The position numbers and the translations under genes are program-made. The notes under the pieces are model-generated. The model had not been told where the DNA came from. It was given only the letters and a program-made list of their open reading frames with translations, and made no database searches. A DNA stretch of 55,505 nt, from contig JAGXOA010000072.1 in assembly GCA_019894715.1 (NCBI GenBank), positions 1 through 55,505 of the forward strand, written 5' to 3'. Source of the stretch: Promethearchaeota archaeon. Its GTDB lineage: Archaea; Asgardarchaeota; Lokiarchaeia; Sigyniarchaeales; SOKP01. How positions within the stretch are numbered: the first letter of the stretch is position 1; the number at the start of each line of letters is the position of its first letter. Positions 9,761-18,151 of this stretch are shown here, one piece after another.

Positions 9761-9777
9761 ATGCATATAATATGCAT
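9761..9777. promoter_or_regulatory. 17-bp perfect palindrome, putative operator
   Basis: ATGCATAT-A-ATATGCAT is a perfect inverted repeat with one central base. It lies 8-24 bp upstream of the preferred regulator start and about 26 bp upstream of the TATA-like box of the divergent homocysteine operon. XRE-type dimers bind palindromes of this size, so it may control both directions. The assignment rests on symmetry and position. Confidence 0.6.
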
Positions 9778-9802
9778 AGTATGGATAAAACAAATTTAAA
9801 TC

Positions 9803-9810
9803 TTTATAAA
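9803..9810 (+). promoter_or_regulatory. TATA-like box for the homocysteine operon
   Basis: TTTATAAA, preceded by an A-rich BRE-like stretch, lies about 67 bp upstream of the ATG at 9877. That leaves a 5' leader of roughly 40 nt if transcription starts about 25 bp downstream, as is usual in archaea. Confidence 0.45.
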
Positions 9811-9876
9811 TCAGTCAATTTTTCCTATGTTAAGTATGATTAAAATTATAAAAAACCACAATTGATAGGTGGTAAT

Positions 9877-11349
9877 ATGGCTAAAACTTACAAAGAAATT
9901 AATGATAAAATAAAAAATGGTAATGCAGTTGTTATCACAGCAGAAGAAATGGTAAAATATGTTGAAGAAAATGGTCCAAAAGTAGCTGCTAAAGAGATAG
10001 ATGTAGTTACAACAGGAACTTTTGGTCCAATGTGCTCAAGCGGTGCATTTCTTAACTTTGGTCATTCTGATCCACCAATAAAGTTTGAACACCTATGGCT
10101 AAATGATGTTCATGCATATCATGGAAATGCCGCTGTGGATTGCTATATTGGAGTCACTCGGATGGTAGATATAAGACCTTTTGAATATGGTGGGGGTCAT
10201 GTTATAGAAGATCTTGTTGCTAGAAAGAAAATAAGACTAAAGGGAAATTCATATACAACAGATTGCTATCCTTTGGCAGAGATAGATACAGAATTTACTA
10301 TTGATGATCTTAATCAAGCTATACTATGTAATCCACGAAATGCTTATCAAAGATATGTATGTGCGGTAAATAGCTCTGATAGAACATTATATACGTATAT
10401 GGGTAAATTACTACCAAATTTTGGGAATGCACATTTTGCTGGGGCTGGAGCTCTCAGTCCATTAAGCAATGATCCTAATTATGAAACTATCGGTATTGGA
10501 ACAAGGATCTTTCTTGGTGGCGGAATTGGATATGTACTAGGAGAAGGTACTCAACATAATCCAAAAGGCAGATTTGGAACTCTTTTTCTAAAGGGAGATT
10601 TAAAACAAATGACTTCAGAATATCTCAGAGGAGCTACTTATCCAGAATATGGTACGTCTATGTTTGTTGGTGTAGGGGTTCCAATTCCTATTTTAAATGA
10701 AGATTTAGCGTTAAAAACAGCAGTAAGTAATTCAGAAATCTTAACAGATATAATTGATTATGGTATTCCAAGAAGAAATCGACCAAATATTCGACAAATT
10801 AGTTATGAAGAATTATTTAGTGGTGAAATAGATATAAATGGGAAAAAAGTAAAATGTTCTTCTTTATCATCTCAATATCACGCAAGAAAGATAGCTAATG
10901 AGCTGAAAGAATGGATTGAAAAAGGAGACTTTCTTTTGAATCCTCCAGCTGAAACTCTACCTACAGATAGTATTTATAAACCCATGAGACAATCATTAGA
11001 GCTCAAATTTGTAAAAGATCTAAAAAGGAAAGCTGTTACATGTTATGAAGATTGTGAAATTAAAATAGTTGCAGAAAGAATTATCAACAAAAATACAAAC
11101 CATATCATTATAACAACTCATGAGAATAAATTAAGAGGTATAGTTACTAGTTTTGATATTACTAAAGCCGTTGCTCAAGATAAGCACGAAATAAAAGAAA
11201 TAATAACTAAAAAAGTAATTACAACTACAGATAATGAGCCAATTGATGTGGCTGCTCGAAAAATGAAACAACATGAAATCTCGGCCTTACCTGTAATTGA
11301 TGAGCAAAATCATGTAGTTGGGATAATTACTTCAGAGGAGTTGATGTAA
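9877..11349 (+). CDS. DUF39 homocysteine biosynthesis protein (aspartate semialdehyde sulfurtransferase) with CBS pair
   Basis: A 490-aa protein of the DUF39 family, which with a NIL-ferredoxin makes homocysteine from aspartate semialdehyde and a sulfur donor in methanogens (the MA1821/MA1822 system). The DUF39 body covers about 1-365. It has conserved cysteines in GPMCSSGAF (Cys53) and TTDCYP (Cys130), matching the positions of the persulfide cysteines as I recall them from the Methanosarcina enzyme. Residues about 375-490 are two CBS motifs; the CBS pair of the M. jannaschii homologue MJ0100 is known to bind SAM/MTA. The start is the ATG at 9877, with AGGTGG just upstream. The next gene follows after 3 bp. 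Confidence 0.92.
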   Translation: MAKTYKEINDKIKNGNAVVITAEEMVKYVEENGPKVAAKEIDVVTTGTFGPMCSSGAFLNFGHSDPPIKFEHLWLNDVHAYHGNAAVDCYIGVTRMVDIRPFEYGGGHVIEDLVARKKIRLKGNSYTTDCYPLAEIDTEFTIDDLNQAILCNPRNAYQRYVCAVNSSDRTLYTYMGKLLPNFGNAHFAGAGALSPLSNDPNYETIGIGTRIFLGGGIGYVLGEGTQHNPKGRFGTLFLKGDLKQMTSEYLRGATYPEYGTSMFVGVGVPIPILNEDLALKTAVSNSEILTDIIDYGIPRRNRPNIRQISYEELFSGEIDINGKKVKCSSLSSQYHARKIANELKEWIEKGDFLLNPPAETLPTDSIYKPMRQSLELKFVKDLKRKAVTCYEDCEIKIVAERIINKNTNHIIITTHENKLRGIVTSFDITKAVAQDKHEIKEIITKKVITTTDNEPIDVAARKMKQHEISALPVIDEQNHVVGIITSEELM

Positions 11350-11352
11350 GAA

Positions 11353-11751
11353 ATGACAATAATTAACGCAACTGTACCTTTAGGATTAATAAAAAATATT
11401 GATGATTATTCAAGGATTATTAATGAAATTCTGAAACATAACGTCTCATTTAATATTCTTAAATTTTCAACGACACCTGAAGGAATAAATCTATTATTGG
11501 ATGTACCTGAAGAAAAAATAAAAACCATAACAGAATCTCTCACTAAAAATAACATCCTTGTTAATAAAAAAGGAAGAGTTGTTATTGATGAGGATATATG
11601 TATCGATTGTGGCGCTTGCATAAGTCTTTGTCCTACAGATGCCTTAAATTTTAAGGATGATTTATCTGTAAATTTTTCTGAGGAAAAGTGTATAGGATGT
11701 CTATTATGTATTGATTCTTGTCCTCGTTTCGCAATTCAGGAGAGCAGATAA
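11353..11751 (+). CDS. NIL-domain ferredoxin, partner of the homocysteine biosynthesis protein
   Basis: 132 aa. Residues 1-75 form a NIL domain (INLLLDVPEEKI), the small ferredoxin-like fold also found in methionine ABC transporters. Two 4Fe-4S motifs follow: CIDCGACISLCP and CIGCLLCIDSCP. This is the architecture of MA1822, the electron or sulfur-transfer partner of the DUF39 enzyme. It starts 3 bp after the stop of that gene, so the two are cotranscribed and probably translationally coupled. Confidence 0.92.
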   Translation: MTIINATVPLGLIKNIDDYSRIINEILKHNVSFNILKFSTTPEGINLLLDVPEEKIKTITESLTKNNILVNKKGRVVIDEDICIDCGACISLCPTDALNFKDDLSVNFSEEKCIGCLLCIDSCPRFAIQESR

Positions 11752-11817
11752 TGGCATTTCCTTCTCTTATTTATGATTAACGAGACATAAAAAAAGATTA
11801 TGGTTCTTAAATTATTC

Positions 11818-11831
11818 TTTTTTTTTTTTTT
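11818..11831 (+). terminator. T-run after the homocysteine operon
   Basis: A run of 14 T residues 66 bp downstream of the ferredoxin stop. Archaeal RNA polymerase terminates at such U-tracts without needing a hairpin. Confidence 0.55.
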
Positions 11832-12083
11832 ATTTCTTATATGCAAAACTTAACATTAGGAAAAAGGAAAATATAGATCAATTTCAGATTTGACTAGATC
11901 ATTCTTTACTCGTTACTGTATTATAAATCAAGTCTATTATAGTAGATTTTCTTATTTAAACACTTGTTCTATGAATTCCATATCTCTTTGAGTGAAGAGA
12001 TAAGAGAAATCAAAATCACTATGAAGTATTAAAAATCCCCTAATTATTCCTCTCATCTGCCATCAATATCTTTTTAAGATTGG
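11832..12083. other. Convergent intergenic region with a degraded copy of the hdrB-like 3' end
   Basis: Read on the minus strand, 11920-11975 translates to S-T-I-I-D-L-I-Y-N-T-V-T. This mirrors the true C-terminus of the adjacent CCG protein (S-T-R-I-N-L-I-Y-N-I-I-T) but with an in-frame stop a few codons earlier. A 34-codon minus frame at 11953-12057 (MRGIIRG...IEQVFK) overlaps it. I read this as a leftover of a small duplication or of a lost paralogue. Confidence 0.35.
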
Positions 12084-13097
12084 TCATTCATTATTTGTAA
12101 TTATATTATAAATCAAATTTATCCTTGTAGATTGTCTTCTTAATGATACACATTGTTCTGCTTCACAACCTCTTAGGATGGCAATTAATTCGTTAAGATG
12201 AATGGTAGCCACTTCTAATTTGTCATTAAATAATTCTTCTATTTTCATCCTAAATTCTGGTTTACTTAATGTATATAAACAAGTAGGACATGGCATTAAT
12301 ATAAAGCTTGCTTTAACATTTTCAGCGCTTTTTAGCTTTCGATATGTAATCTTTAGGGCTTCTAATGGGTGAATTACTAATTGAGAAGCACCCCAACCAC
12401 AACAAAGTTCCTTTTCAGAATAATCAACAAGTTTTCCATTAAAAAGAGCAACCAATTCCTCTAATTTTGTTTTATTTTTGAGATATGTTTCCATATCCTT
12501 ATCCCTATCTAAATTTAGATAATGACAACCATAATGAACAGCTACATCTAATCCTTTAAGATCAAATTTAAGGTTTTTAGCAACCTCATTTCTAATCAAA
12601 TATATAAAATCTAGATCATGAACAATTTTAAGATCTATATTGTCAAAATTTTTAAATTGCTCTGTATATTTATTTTCTTCCATGTGATTATCTAAATCTT
12701 TTAGAATCTCTTCTGTTTTATCTTTCACTTCAGGAATCTTTAAAAAATCTCTTCCTCTTAAAAGTGAATTATAACATCCATTACAACTTACTAATAGGAT
12801 ATCTGCTATCTCATCTATTTCATTAAGATTCCTTTCATTAATGGCACTAAATTGAGCACGCGTTATTAAATTTCTCTGAAAAAATGGCCCAGAACAACAA
12901 GATTGGTTTTCACATATTACAACTTCAAGACCTAAAGCTTCTAAAAGATTTTCAATTCCAAATCGTACTCCTGGAAAATATTTCTCTAAACAAGCTTTGA
13001 ACAGACATAATTTTTTTCCTTTAAAAAACTCTAATGGATTGTTTGGAAAATTTTCTTCAATCTTTTTAATATCCAATGCTAATTTATTTTTCTCCAT
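12084..13097 (-). CDS. HdrB-like CCG-domain protein (heterodisulfide reductase subunit B family)
   Basis: A 337-aa protein with two CCG cysteine modules, as in HdrB and related electron-transfer subunits. The first has CLFKAC (31-36), CENQSCCSG (62-70) and SCNGCY (about 106). The second has HYGCHYL, ELCCGWGA and MPCPTC near the C-terminus. In HdrB these bind unusual non-cubane iron-sulfur clusters that reduce disulfides. The ATG at 13097 overlaps the stop region of the upstream hdrC-like gene by 14 bp, favouring translational coupling. An upstream start at 13139 would add 14 basic residues inside hdrC and is less likely. No HdrA-type flavoprotein is in the window. Confidence 0.85.
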   Translation of the reverse strand: MEKNKLALDIKKIEENFPNNPLEFFKGKKLCLFKACLEKYFPGVRFGIENLLEALGLEVVICENQSCCSGPFFQRNLITRAQFSAINERNLNEIDEIADILLVSCNGCYNSLLRGRDFLKIPEVKDKTEEILKDLDNHMEENKYTEQFKNFDNIDLKIVHDLDFIYLIRNEVAKNLKFDLKGLDVAVHYGCHYLNLDRDKDMETYLKNKTKLEELVALFNGKLVDYSEKELCCGWGASQLVIHPLEALKITYRKLKSAENVKASFILMPCPTCLYTLSKPEFRMKIEELFNDKLEVATIHLNELIAILRGCEAEQCVSLRRQSTRINLIYNIITNNE

Positions 13098-13656
13098 TTT
13101 TATCTCTATATTCTTTATTCTTTTTTTTCTTATGTTCAAAAATTTCTCTTAATTTAATGGGATGATGATATTTTGCATCAAAAATATATTTAATTCGAGC
13201 AAAATTACAAATTCTATCAAGTTCTTTTACTCTTTTTTCTGGTAATATTCCATCTAAAGGATTATTCACAACAAATCCACTGGTTAGAAATCTTTCAGCC
13301 ATTTCAAAATATTTAGTTAGGTCATCATATCTTGGACCGTATCCTTTTTTAAACGATTCATTTCTAAGATTCAATATAAGAATCGGTATATTAATTCCTG
13401 TTCTTGGACATACTCTTTTACAACGTTCGCATAAAAAACAATACCATATATCTGATTCCTTTAGAACTGTTTTATCTCCTCTTAAAATCTGTCTTATAAT
13501 TTTTCTTATATTAAACTTTGAAATTTTTGTAGCAGGACATTCACCAACGCAACGACCACAATCAATACATTGAAGTAAATTCCTATTTTCATCTACATCA
13601 TCTACTAATCTTTTGAGAAAATTATAATTCCAATTCTCATCTGAGGATTCATGCAT
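13084..13656 (-). CDS. HdrC-like 2x[4Fe-4S] ferredoxin subunit
   Basis: 190 aa. Two cubane cluster motifs, CIDCGRCVGECP (Cys30, 33, 36, 40) and CFLCERCKRVCP (Cys73, 76, 79, 83), are followed by a helical C-terminus, the standard HdrC layout. It should pass electrons to the HdrB-like protein encoded immediately downstream with overlap. The pair could serve a heterodisulfide-like reductase, a fumarate or glycolate-oxidase-type complex, or another CCG reductase. The physiological partner is not shown here. Confidence 0.87.
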   Translation of the reverse strand: MHESSDENWNYNFLKRLVDDVDENRNLLQCIDCGRCVGECPATKISKFNIRKIIRQILRGDKTVLKESDIWYCFLCERCKRVCPRTGINIPILILNLRNESFKKGYGPRYDDLTKYFEMAERFLTSGFVVNNPLDGILPEKRVKELDRICNFARIKYIFDAKYHHPIKLREIFEHKKKKNKEYRDKNGEK

Positions 13657-14266
13657 TTTTTTAAAAAAAAGTTTTTAAAATATTTGTTTTCTAGTAGAAG
13701 ACATTGTTCATTATAGAAAAATTATTAGATTTTAAATAAGAAACCATCCTATAATTAGACCTTAGGAATATAATTGAATCTTATAAAAATAAATCAGAAT
13801 TAGCTAAAAATAAGAGAATTATTTATTCATATCTATTGATCACCAATTATTTACTCAAAAAAAGGATTTTGAATAAATTATGAAAGATGTTTCTGTTATA
13901 ATATAAGCAAATATTACATAAATAACAGTTAGAATAATATTAATCAATGGAATTAGAACTAAATTTAATCTAGAATAAGATAACTACATTAGAAGAGTAT
14001 AATTTTGGAGAAAAAGGAAGAATATGATGATAATTAAAGAAGATAACAAGAAGGAGAATTAATACTTCTAAAAATCTCATTGTCTGTATTTTCATAATTT
14101 ATTTCTAATTGGATTATATTCTTATTGGGAACAATTTTTAATGATTGGATTTTTAAGAGAAATCCTCTCTTCTTCTATTCTAAGTTAAAGTTAAATTATT
14201 TTTACATTATGTCGACATTGGCACGATGGAAAAGTGCCTCCATGAAACTTTCATGCTTGACATGAT
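13657..14266. other. Non-coding stretch upstream of a transposon-derived element
   Basis: About 600 bp without a credible gene. Most is AT-rich filler. The right end, 14220-14255, holds two small stem-loops: GGCAC/GTGCC (14220-14238), and the 15-bp palindrome CATGAAA-C-TTTCATG (14241-14255) directly before the transposon-type hairpin at 14267. They may be remains of a mobile element or of an RNA 3' end. Confidence 0.4.
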
Positions 14267-14467
14267 TTGAACTACCACGCCCTAAAGGACGTGGCTTTCT
14301 GGTGGAAGACGGGTAAAATTCAAAAATCATCAATTGATATAACACTCTATTCTTAAATAGAGGAAAATATTAATAATATTAGGGTAGAGAACTATCCTGT
14401 AGTGTCTAAGATTCTCATTGAAGTTTAGGGACTATAAATCCACTTCCTTTAGGTAGTGGTAGTTCAA
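14267..14467. mobile_element. 201-bp MITE-like element bounded by IS605-type end hairpins in inverted orientation
   Basis: The element starts TTGAACTACCAC (14267-14278) and ends with its reverse complement GTGGTAGTTCAA (14456-14467). Each end carries an imperfect hairpin with a 4-base loop: 14275-14294 (loop TAAA) and 14440-14459 (loop TTTA). The left 52 bp match 4037-4088. The right ~75 bp match 43150-43225 in reverse. Before the right hairpin a short plus frame reads VENYPVVSKI then stop, with a related frame at 43225. This looks like the degraded C-terminus of a TnpB-type protein. It encodes nothing intact. Confidence 0.6.
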
Positions 14468-14691
14468 TTAAATAAACCTGGATAATCTCTTTTTTTTTAT
14501 TCTTGATCATGTTTACTAAAGAAATGATTATAATTCATAATAATGATTTTTAAATTTGATCAAAATCGTAATATATTTTAAGGAAAATAAAAATTATATA
14601 TAATATTGAACTCCATAAAAAATCTTAATATTTTCAAGATTTAAGCTAGTTCTTATTTAAGATAAAATATCACCCAAAGAGCTGTTATTAG

Positions 14692-15372
14692 ATGGTTATA
14701 ATTAAATCCGGAAAAACTTATATTAAAATTCTTTATTGGGGGATGTATGCCTCAGGGAAAACAACTATTTTAGATACATTATATATGCTAACAAAAAAGA
14801 ATGGAAAACATATAACTCCAGTTGGAGAAATCACTAAAATAGAAAGAGCAAGTGGCTCAACATTATACTTTGATAGAGGTCTGTTTCAATCAATTTCACC
14901 AAAAAAAGTATTTTATATGACTTATACGGTCTCAGGTCAAAGAAGTTTCTCAGCACTTAGAAAAAAAGTATTTGAAGGAACAGATGGTATTATTTTTGTT
15001 GCTGATTCTCAATCTCATCTTTTAGATGAAAATATTGAATACTTAAAAGAATTGAAAAGCCTTTCTCAAAATAAATTAATCAATAAAATTCCTCTCATTA
15101 TTATGCTAAATAAGCAAGATCTGGGAAATACTATAAAAACTAATACTTTTATAGAAGTTTTAAAACGAGAAAGGTTGTGGATAAATTCTGGAAGCCATTT
15201 TTCTATTTGGAATCCTAAAATATATGAAACTTGTGCTCTATTTGATAGAGAGAAAAATATATATCAAAGCTTTCATGAATGTGCAAAAAGAACACTACTA
15301 TATAAAGTTGGAAGAGGGGGAGAAACATCTCCTAATAATCTAGAATTAAATATAAAAATTAATAATATCTAG
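14692..15372 (+). CDS. MglA/Arf-like small GTPase
   Basis: 226 aa. The P-loop is GMYASGKTT (17-25). Switch II reads TVSGQ (79-83), where the usual Asp of DxxG is Thr, just like the TVPGQ of bacterial MglA. GIIFVADSQ (99-107) is the MglA-type strand and NKQD (140-143) gives guanine specificity. The G5 motif is not clear and the C-terminal ~50 residues extend beyond the core. MglA-type GTPases set polarity in bacteria with Roadblock partners. Here the convergent neighbour is a longin-like protein, a fold used by GTPase regulators, so a functional link is possible. The ATG is preceded by a weak purine tract. Confidence 0.85.
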   Translation: MVIIKSGKTYIKILYWGMYASGKTTILDTLYMLTKKNGKHITPVGEITKIERASGSTLYFDRGLFQSISPKKVFYMTYTVSGQRSFSALRKKVFEGTDGIIFVADSQSHLLDENIEYLKELKSLSQNKLINKIPLIIMLNKQDLGNTIKTNTFIEVLKRERLWINSGSHFSIWNPKIYETCALFDREKNIYQSFHECAKRTLLYKVGRGGETSPNNLELNIKINNI

Positions 15373-15398
15373 TGAATTTCTGCTAATTCATTAGAAAA

Positions 15399-16499
15399 TC
15401 AAACAATATAATAACTTAAATCAGAGGATTCTCTTAATTTGTTTGATAATAATCGTAAATGAGTTAAAAATTCATTTAAAGATATGTCTTTTTCTTTATA
15501 TCTTATTAAAAGAAATTTTATAATATAATGTGGAAAACATTTCATAAATCTTAGATCCGTAAACAGTAATACTATTCCCCTGGCCTCAAATATGAATTTA
15601 TTCTCTAATAAGTCATTAAATAAAACCTCATTATTATTTAAAATATTCACACAATCATGCACTGTTAAAGCTTTTTTTCTCAGCATTTTAAATAATAAAT
15701 ATACTTGTTTATCAAAAACAAAATTAAGAATTATAATATTACTACTTTCTTGAATACAATTATATTTTCTATAGAATTCTGTAAGAGCTTCCAAGTATTT
15801 ATTATAAATCATATCTTTATCTTCTATTTCTACAAAACTTAAAGATTTATAACTGTTTTGAGGGGGTAATCGCATATGGATTAAATCATTTATTAAAAGA
15901 TAACAATCATTACTTCCTGAAATGTTTTCCTTAATTATAAGGTTTTCTCTTATATATGGCATTAAAATTAAATCAAGATTTATAGTTGAAAATCCATATT
16001 CATTTTTCAAAATAGACTTTAATTTATTCTTTGATATAACTCCATTTCTCATTATTTTTAAAATAGTAAATTTTATTTTGTCTTTAAAGAAATTCAATAA
16101 GTTTTCTTCTTTATCTAGCTTAGAGTAATTTTTAATTGTATTAAATGCTTCAGAGATCGCTCTTGTGATTTTATTAGTACTTATAAGATTAATTAAATTC
16201 TTACCAATATTAGCCAGTATATCTGGATAATCATTGATTATGTCTTCAATATTATCTTTTTTATTATAAGCTAAAATTAAGAAATAAATTTCTCCTTCAT
16301 ATTTATGTATTATTGAAATAAATTGTGTGTCCATGACATCTAAAGTAATTTGAATCATTTTATCTTCTTTATTTAACTCGTGAATTGTCCAAATTTTTAG
16401 AAAAAGATTTTTTGGTAAAGATTCTTTTTCTGGAGGATATTGTATTAAAGCTTGTGGGCCAGTACTTTTATTCCAATGCACTATTACAATTCTTTCCAT
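15399..16499 (-). CDS. Longin-like domain protein with winged-helix C-terminus
   Basis: 366 aa. The start IVIVHWNKSTGPQALIQYPP matches the first strand and GP turn of longin domains, and residues 1-120 alternate as a longin/Roadblock-type fold. Residues about 145-215 (FTILKIMRNGVISKNKLKS then YGFSTINLDLIL) look like a winged helix. A second helical wing-type segment lies at about 245-350. Longin followed by winged helices is also the order in eukaryotic Nprl2/Nprl3, which act on Rag GTPases; that parallel is inference. It is convergent with the MglA-like GTPase gene, 26 bp apart. No membrane segment. Confidence 0.65.
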   Translation of the reverse strand: MERIVIVHWNKSTGPQALIQYPPEKESLPKNLFLKIWTIHELNKEDKMIQITLDVMDTQFISIIHKYEGEIYFLILAYNKKDNIEDIINDYPDILANIGKNLINLISTNKITRAISEAFNTIKNYSKLDKEENLLNFFKDKIKFTILKIMRNGVISKNKLKSILKNEYGFSTINLDLILMPYIRENLIIKENISGSNDCYLLINDLIHMRLPPQNSYKSLSFVEIEDKDMIYNKYLEALTEFYRKYNCIQESSNIIILNFVFDKQVYLLFKMLRKKALTVHDCVNILNNNEVLFNDLLENKFIFEARGIVLLFTDLRFMKCFPHYIIKFLLIRYKEKDISLNEFLTHLRLLSNKLRESSDLSYYIV

Positions 16500-16717
16500 T
16501 TTATTATGATTAAATAATTATTTGATTGATCTAGTTTACTAATTCTATCAATTATGTTAGATATTAATAAACATATTTATAAAAAATTGTTTATATAATA
16601 TCAATATCTTTTTTCTAGTTCAAAAGGAGTGTTGGTAATATAATATACTATGATACTACCAAATATTGATGATATAAGAATAAAAAGATATTTAGCTATT
16701 TTAAATACTGAAATAAA

Positions 16718-16972
16718 TTAGATAAATACTCCTGGAAATTCAGTATCTATTTTTCTTATTGTTTCGTCTAAAAGATCTAAAATCCTTTGATCATTTTTTA
16801 TACACATATTATCAACAAATACCTCTAAAATTCTTTTTGCTAGAAGATTTTCCCTAGAATTATTTTCTGAATCATGTTCTTGAAAAAGAATTTTAAATTC
16901 CTCTTCTAACCATTTTAAATCCCATTTTACTGAATTTTCTAAATTTTCCTTAAAATTTTCTAAGAAGTCCAT
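16718..16972 (-). CDS. Small acidic hypothetical protein
   Basis: 84 aa, rich in Glu, Leu and Asn, predicted mostly helical (NFKENLENSVKWDLKWLEEEFKI-like amphipathic stretches). No known motif. It has an ATG start, a clean stop and its own intergenic spaces, and may belong with the longin gene downstream on the same strand (about 220 bp). Probably a real small gene, function unknown. Confidence 0.5.
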   Translation of the reverse strand: MDFLENFKENLENSVKWDLKWLEEEFKILFQEHDSENNSRENLLAKRILEVFVDNMCIKNDQRILDLLDETIRKIDTEFPGVFI

Positions 16973-17140
16973 GATTTAATACATTACCCCTAACTCTGTT
17001 AATTATTATTATACCAAAATAATTATAACAGAAAATATATTAAAAATTCGACATTATTACCTTAGTTCTTTTTAATGAAACGAACAAAGAATTTTTAAAT
17101 TCGTATTTAAAAATACTCCTCGATTTTGATTACTTCTTAA

Positions 17141-18091
17141 TTATTTAAAGAAGTTTGAAAATTCTTCTTTATGACTATCCGTATTTTTATTAATTAAAAA
17201 AATCGAAATTATAATTATTGCAATTGAAATAATTAAAATGGGAGAAGGGATTTCTGATAAAATAAAAAATGATAGAATAGAGGCAAAAATGGGTTTTAAA
17301 AACGCAAAAGACATCCCTTTTGATACCTCAAGACGAGAGATTCCTTCGAACAAAAGCCAAATTCCAAATCCAGTACAAATTATTCCCAAAAAAAAAATCC
17401 AAAACCATTCATAAAGTTGGTAATTGAAAAAATACTTTATATCAGAAGAATAAATAAGAAAAAATATTATTGGAATACAAGCAAATAATGATGTTAGCAT
17501 GCCATATTTAAGAGCATAATTTGTTATATTATGCTCTACTAACTGAATTTTTTTACCCAAAACAGAATATAAACTCCAAATTATAGAACCTGATAAAACT
17601 AAAAAATTTCCCCATAAATATTCTAAAGAAACAAATCCTGCGAAATTAAATTGAGTTATTAATATAGTGGCACCTATTATTCCGAAAATAATTCCAATAA
17701 ATTTGAATTTTAGATTCTCTCTTTCATTAAGAATAAATATAGAATAAATGGTTATCCAAATTGGATAAGTTGTATATATAGCAGCAGCTATATTTGCCTC
17801 TGTATATGTAACTCCTATAAAATAAATAATATTGGAAAATCCAAGCACAAAGCAACTAGAAATAAGAAAAATAGGAAGATTGTTTCTAATTATTTTTCTA
17901 ATTCCTTTAAGATCATTTCTTATTAAGAGAATTAAAAATAAAAAAAGACCTCCAATAAAAAATCTAAAAAATGATAATGATAATACTCCCACATTGCTTT
18001 GTAGAAGTTTTACAATTATTTCACTAAAAGACCAAGAAAAAACAGCTGTTAATAATATAATATATCCATGATTTTTATTTCCTATCTTCAT
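17141..18091 (-). CDS. EamA/DMT-superfamily permease
   Basis: A 316-aa membrane protein with ten hydrophobic helices in two EamA repeats (about 8-145 and 155-305). Typical marks are FSWSFSEIIVKLL in helix 1, YTEANIAAAIYTTYPIW at the end of the first repeat, and the SFAFLKPIFASILSFFIL segment in the second. DMT permeases export amino acids, nucleosides or other metabolites; the substrate cannot be predicted. Confidence 0.88.
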   Translation of the reverse strand: MKIGNKNHGYIILLTAVFSWSFSEIIVKLLQSNVGVLSLSFFRFFIGGLFLFLILLIRNDLKGIRKIIRNNLPIFLISSCFVLGFSNIIYFIGVTYTEANIAAAIYTTYPIWITIYSIFILNERENLKFKFIGIIFGIIGATILITQFNFAGFVSLEYLWGNFLVLSGSIIWSLYSVLGKKIQLVEHNITNYALKYGMLTSLFACIPIIFFLIYSSDIKYFFNYQLYEWFWIFFLGIICTGFGIWLLFEGISRLEVSKGMSFAFLKPIFASILSFFILSEIPSPILIISIAIIIISIFLINKNTDSHKEEFSNFFK

Positions 18092-18151
18092 TTAGATTTT
18101 CTCTTTCTTTCTATTCTTAGGTTTTAATTATAATAAAAAATAAAAGATTAA

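Noticed and set aside
9754-9777. Extended N-terminus MHIICIRC for the XRE-CBS regulator
   Set aside because: These codons are part of the perfect palindrome thought to be the operator. The HTH domain begins well after the ATG at 9753.
13098-13139. Longer start for the HdrB-like protein
   Set aside because: It adds 14 basic residues not expected in the family and lies wholly within the hdrC-like coding end. The ATG at 13097 gives the usual overlap.
14220-14255. Two stem-loops as a tRNA or riboswitch
   Set aside because: They are too short, with no cloverleaf or conserved ligand-binding core. They are more likely remains of the adjacent element.
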